Assembly: GCA_020851015.1 (NCBI GenBank)
Contig: JADZDN010000257.1
Span: forward strand, 1-8,960
Source of the DNA: Alphaproteobacteria bacterium
Lineage (GTDB): Bacteria > Pseudomonadota > Alphaproteobacteria > JAEULC01
Direction: 5' to 3'
Length of the DNA: 8,960 nt
How positions within the stretch are numbered: position 1 is the first letter of the stretch; each line of letters starts with the position of its first letter. The notes beneath the pieces were generated by a model, which saw nothing but the letters and a program-made list of their open reading frames with translations, made no database searches and was not told where the DNA came from. The position numbers and the translations under genes are program-made. Shown here in pieces: positions 6,588-8,960 of this stretch.

Positions 6588-6659
6588 TCAGTGCGCGACC
6601 GCCCAAGCGGCAGCGACGACCCAGGCCCCGGCAACCGTCCGACCATGACAATGAGACAC
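6588..6659 (-). CDS. 23-codon hydrophobic small protein or leader peptide
   Basis: A GTG at 6659-6657 opens a 23-codon ORF ending in TGA at 6590-6588. The peptide starts MSHCHGR, with His at 3, 5 and 23 and Cys at 4. Its core AWVVAAAWAVA has two Trp six residues apart and could form a short membrane helix. Evidence that it is translated is the exceptional ribosome site seven bases upstream, a good promoter before that and a terminator after it. The whole unit from promoter to terminator spans about 180 bases and contains nothing else. I do not recognise the peptide. It may be a small membrane protein, or its translation may serve to control the RNA. It has too few repeated codons to be a classical amino-acid attenuator leader, and the only gene downstream is a broken fragment. 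An alternative is that this is a non-coding RNA that titrates ribosomes or anti-SD sequences. Confidence 0.55.
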   Translation of the reverse strand: MSHCHGRTVAGAWVVAAAWAVAH

Positions 6660-6673
6660 TGGATCACCTCCTT
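6659..6673 (-). promoter_or_regulatory. Near-maximal Shine-Dalgarno sequence
   Basis: The minus strand reads AAGGAGGTGATCCAG, which is complementary over 15 consecutive bases to the 3' end of bacterial 16S rRNA (CTGGATCACCTCCTT). Ordinary ribosome sites match four to seven bases. The AAGGAGG core is seven bases from the GTG start at 6659, the ideal distance. No other gene in this window has anything comparable. Confidence 0.8.
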
Positions 6674-6697
6674 CCGTTGTTGTTGAACCCGGAGAGG

Positions 6698-6726
6698 ATT
6701 ATGGCGAGAGGAATGGCGCGCGACAA
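6698..6726 (-). promoter_or_regulatory. Sigma-70-type promoter for the small transcript
   Basis: On the minus strand TTGTCG (6726-6721) and CATAAT (6703-6698) are separated by exactly 17 bases. They match four of six and five of six bases of the TTGACA/TATAAT consensus. The predicted start at about 6690 leaves a 5' leader of about 30 bases before the GTG, including the long Shine-Dalgarno. The match is better than any promoter I could find for the larger genes here. Confidence 0.62.
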
Positions 6727-6739
6727 CTCCGCCGCACCG

Positions 6740-7420
6740 GTGTTACGGGCATTTAATGCAAACGGCCCGCGTTGGGAGGTGATCGAAGACGTGTATGGGT
6801 ACGATATCGAGAGAGATAGCGGCAATATATTGCATGAAGAACGCGAAGGTTCGCGCCAACTGAGGCAGCTTCGGAACGTGCTGGGGACGTCGCCTTCGCG
6901 GCGCAATATCAGCAGGCGCCGATCCCGTCGTCAGGCGCCTCGTTCCAGCGAAAAATGTTTCGCTTCTATGATCGACTGCCGGGTCCGCCCTGGTTCATCG
7001 TCCAGAGCTGGGACCATGCAATCAGCGTAAGCGACAAGGCGGACATTTCAGTATGCACGACCTGGGCGTGGAATTGAGCAGGCTACACTCTACAATCCAA
7101 GGCACGATAAGTTGGTGCGGGTAGAGGAATCGATGATTGTGTTCACCGGGGCACGAGTCTTCTTTCCGGCAGGGAAGCCGTGTACCAAGCTAGTGATGGA
7201 AGAGATGATGGCGTTTCCCGAGGGGCGCCATGACGACGTTGTCGCTTGCGTTACCCAGTTCCCGCGCGATCCAGAAGGTTGGATTAAGAGGGCGAAGCGA
7301 TTTGGGCGCGAAGAACGCGTGCATCTGCAAGAATCGACGCCGAGCGATCTACCGGTGATCACTGTCATGAAATATCGGTCCAACTACTGGGACAGGAACG
7401 GGGGGAGCCCGCCGTTCTGA
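6740..7420 (+). pseudogene. Decayed phage terminase large subunit (C-terminal nuclease part)
   Basis: Three adjoining frames give consecutive pieces of a phage terminase large subunit. The first (to about 6888) ends NILHEEREGSRQLRQLRNVL. The second (about 6883-7077) reads FAAQYQQAPIPSSGASF, then RKMFRFYDRLPGPPWFIVQS and WDHAISVSDKADISVCTTW, containing the QSWD motif of the RNase H-like nuclease, and stops at TGA 7075-7077. The third (7079-7420) reads NPRHDKLVRVEESMIVFTG through AFPEGRHDDVV, with the HDD nuclease motif, and on to a tail resembling terminase ends. In intact relatives about 50-60 residues separate the second and third pieces, so an internal deletion accompanies the frame changes. 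The ATPase half is absent. The stretch is visibly less GC-rich than its neighbours, fitting a phage origin. It cannot encode a working packaging motor. Confidence 0.8.
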
Positions 7421-7487
7421 CCTACCAAAGCCTTGTGGGGGCGAACTTGGGAAGGACTAAAGACCACCTACGCGGTTCGGCATTGGT

Positions 7488-8792
7488 TTAGCCGGGCCTA
7501 TGCGTAATGCGGTCGAGGAGGTGGTACCAAGCGGTCCCAATAGGGACCATCCATGGCCAGCCTGCGTAGTAAGGACGGGAGGGAAACGGCCGATTGTCGA
7601 AAACCGACGGCCGATTCTGGCGGCCGAGGATGCGCATGGCGGTCTGGTAGCCAAGATAGGTGGTCATTGCCACGCCGTTACCGTTGCAGCCCATTGCATA
7701 GTGAATGCCGTCACGCGTGCCTAGATGCGGCACGTGATCGAAGGTCATGCCGACATAGCCGCTCCAGCCATGGGTCAGCTTGCTGCCCCGAAGCTGTGGA
7801 TAGACGGCCACCATCCGCTCGTAGCTGCGCCGGGCAACAATCGCCTCATCATGGTCGAAGACCGTCGGGCGGCAGCCGAACAGCAGGCGCGTGCCGTCGG
7901 GTGACGGACGAAAATAGTTCAACTCGTGCCGGCTGTCCGACATCATGCGCCGCTTCGGCAGGATGTCGTCCATCACCGCCTTCGGCAACGGCTCGGTGGC
8001 GACGATGTAGCTCTTCACCGGGATGATGCGGCGGCGCAGATAGGGCACGGCTCTGTCAGTATAGCCGTTGGTGGCGATCACCACGTCCTTCGCCAGGATC
8101 GTGCCGCGTGCGGTATCGACCCGGAAACGGTCGCCGTCCTTGCGCACCTGCTTTACCGCAGCATGGGAGTGCAACGCCGCTCCGGCGTGCCGCGCGGCCT
8201 GCCGGAGCGCACGGTTGTACTTCGCGGGATGTACGCCGCCATAGTCGGAGACCACAAATCCACCATAGTAGTGATCTGAGCCGATCTCGCTGCGTTGCCG
8301 GTCGCGCGGCACCATGGTTGCGTCGACCTGCGTGTACTTCCGCAGGAGCTCGGCGTTGCGTTCCAGCCGTGCATAGTGGCTGGGTGCGTAGGCCCCGAAG
8401 AAGCGACCGCAGCGTTGGAAATCCGCATCCAGCCCTTCACGTTCGACCAGGGTGTGGACCAGTGCATAGGAGGCCTTGGACTCTTCGAACACTTGATCTG
8501 CCAGCGCCGGCCCGAAGGTCTCAATCGCGCCGGTGAGCACGAGCTTCTGCCCCGAGCTCACCATCCCGCCGGAGCGTGTCGAGGCACCGAAGCCGAGCGG
8601 ACCGGCTTCGATCACCGTGGCGCCAACACCGGCGCGGGCGAGTTCCATGGCAGCCGTCAGGCCGCAATAGCCGCTACCCACGATCGCGACATCGGTCTTC
8701 TCGGGCAGGGGCTGGTCGCGGGCCTCTTCAGGCGGTGCAGCGTCCCACCAGTAGGGCTTGGTCACGAAGCCGGGCGCAAAGATGTCGTCCAT
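7488..8792 (-). CDS. FAD-dependent oxidoreductase of the DAO family
   Basis: This 434-residue flavoenzyme resembles amino-acid and amine oxidases such as gamma-glutamylputrescine oxidoreductase. The Rossmann nucleotide loop VAIVGSGYCGLTAAMELARAG (read in two halves, 35-55) has the GxGxxG at 39-44 followed by a Glu that should bind the FAD ribose. The family opening PGFVTKPYWWDAAPPEE precedes it. In the middle, ATNGYTDRAVPYLRRRIIPV is the characteristic strand before the substrate domain. GCNGNG at 368-373 in the C-terminal part closes the FAD site. I chose the ATG at 8792 because GAGGGA lies eight bases upstream; a longer frame from 8888 would overlap the preceding gene by about 80 bases and adds unconserved Arg-rich residues. 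It follows an amino-acid ABC transporter ATPase by 16 bases, so it likely oxidises the imported amine or amino acid. The substrate is unknown. Confidence 0.88.
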   Translation of the reverse strand: MDDIFAPGFVTKPYWWDAAPPEEARDQPLPEKTDVAIVGSGYCGLTAAMELARAGVGATVIEAGPLGFGASTRSGGMVSSGQKLVLTGAIETFGPALADQVFEESKASYALVHTLVEREGLDADFQRCGRFFGAYAPSHYARLERNAELLRKYTQVDATMVPRDRQRSEIGSDHYYGGFVVSDYGGVHPAKYNRALRQAARHAGAALHSHAAVKQVRKDGDRFRVDTARGTILAKDVVIATNGYTDRAVPYLRRRIIPVKSYIVATEPLPKAVMDDILPKRRMMSDSRHELNYFRPSPDGTRLLFGCRPTVFDHDEAIVARRSYERMVAVYPQLRGSKLTHGWSGYVGMTFDHVPHLGTRDGIHYAMGCNGNGVAMTTYLGYQTAMRILGRQNRPSVFDNRPFPSRPYYAGWPWMVPIGTAWYHLLDRITHRPG

Positions 8793-8808
8793 ATCGATTT
8801 TCCCTCGC

Positions 8809-8960
8809 TCAGAGGATCTTCGCCAGGAATTCACGGGTGCGCGCTTCGCGTGGCGCCCGGAAGACCTGGGTCGGCGGGCCCTGCTCAATGATCCGGCCGC
8901 GATCCAGAAACACGACGCGGTCGGCTACCTGCTGGGCGAAGCCCATTTCATGCGTCACGA
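8809..8960 (-). CDS. Polar amino-acid ABC transporter ATP-binding protein, C-terminal 49 codons (runs off right edge)
   Basis: The minus-strand frame ending in TGA at 8809-8811 reads VTHEMGFAQQVADRVVFLDR, then GRIIEQGPPTQVF and TREFLAKIL. This is the C-terminus of GlnQ/HisP-type ATPases of polar amino-acid uptake systems, including the H-loop His in VTHEMGFA. The Walker and signature motifs are beyond the edge. The stop is 16 bases before the oxidoreductase start, so the two genes are probably co-transcribed with permease and binding-protein genes outside the window. The family is clear from the tail alone; the transported substrate is not. Confidence 0.9.
   Translation of the reverse strand, partial: VTHEMGFAQQVADRVVFLDRGRIIEQGPPTQVFRAPREARTREFLAKIL

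Noticed and set aside
6659..6673. Plus-strand match to the 3' end of 16S rRNA
   Set aside because: The bases 5' of it bear no resemblance to helix 45 of 16S rRNA. On the minus strand the same bases sit at perfect distance from a start codon, behind a promoter, so a Shine-Dalgarno is the better reading.
6773..6783. A second SD-like GGAGGTGATCG on the plus strand
   Set aside because: It falls inside the terminase remnant's coding frame (WEVIED), is followed by no plausible short ORF and lacks the full match, so it looks coincidental.
6664..6906. 80-codon minus-strand ORF upstream of the tiny ORF
   Set aside because: It overlaps the promoter and SD of the small unit, has no start signal and is opposite the terminase remnant; no similarity is apparent.
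7112..7420. 102-codon TTG-started ORF as an independent gene
   Set aside because: Its coding resemblance continues upstream of the TTG (YNPRHDK), it has no ribosome site, and it matches the C-terminal end of terminases, so it is part of the pseudogene.
1..8960. CRISPR arrays, tRNA genes and long tandem repeats
   Set aside because: I looked for regularly spaced repeats and cloverleaf features on both strands and saw none; a computed search would be more sensitive for diverged tRNAs or att sites.

Overview
This is a GC-rich window with codon usage and gene families typical of an alphaproteobacterium. The pointers are a PAS_5 (DUF1457-type) protein, a DUF4337 remnant, a YjgR-like HerA ATPase and a MacAB exporter. 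Placement in a Rhizobiales or Rhodospirillales-like genome is inference; no rRNA or other taxonomic marker is present. The window looks like chromosomal core sequence broken by mobile-element scars.

Left end (1-231): the first codons of an IS110-family transposase run off the left edge on the minus strand. They are preceded by a structured non-coding stretch of about 150-200 bases, which is where IS110-group elements keep their bridge RNA.

232-3883 (minus strand): a compact macA-like operon. A periplasmic adaptor comes first, then a MacB/LolD-type ATPase, then a MacB/FtsX-type permease. The last two genes overlap by 4 bases. Together they should form a tripartite ABC exporter or envelope lipid/peptide translocation pump. 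The adaptor carries an unusual helical insert resembling Spy/CpxP LTXXQ proteins.

4012-6208 (plus strand, divergent from the exporter): a YjgR/DUF853 HerA-like ATPase, followed 10 bases later by a small PAS_5 protein.

6205-7420: a scar region. It holds the 3' end of a DUF4337 membrane protein gene (minus strand, shares a CTAG with the PAS gene's stop). Next is a self-contained minus-strand small transcription unit: a promoter with 17-base spacing, a 15-base perfect complement to the 16S rRNA 3' end, a 23-codon ORF and a strong terminator. Last is a decayed phage terminase large-subunit gene (plus strand) with two frame changes and an apparent internal deletion. Base composition is visibly less GC-rich in the terminase part.

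7488-8960 (minus strand): the 3' end of a polar amino-acid ABC transporter ATPase, followed after 16 bases by a DAO-family FAD oxidoreductase. This is probably an uptake-plus-catabolism operon for an amino acid or amine that continues beyond the right edge.

The most interesting items are the tiny transcription unit with the near-maximal Shine-Dalgarno, the candidate bridge-RNA region, and the Spy-like insert in the MacA homologue.
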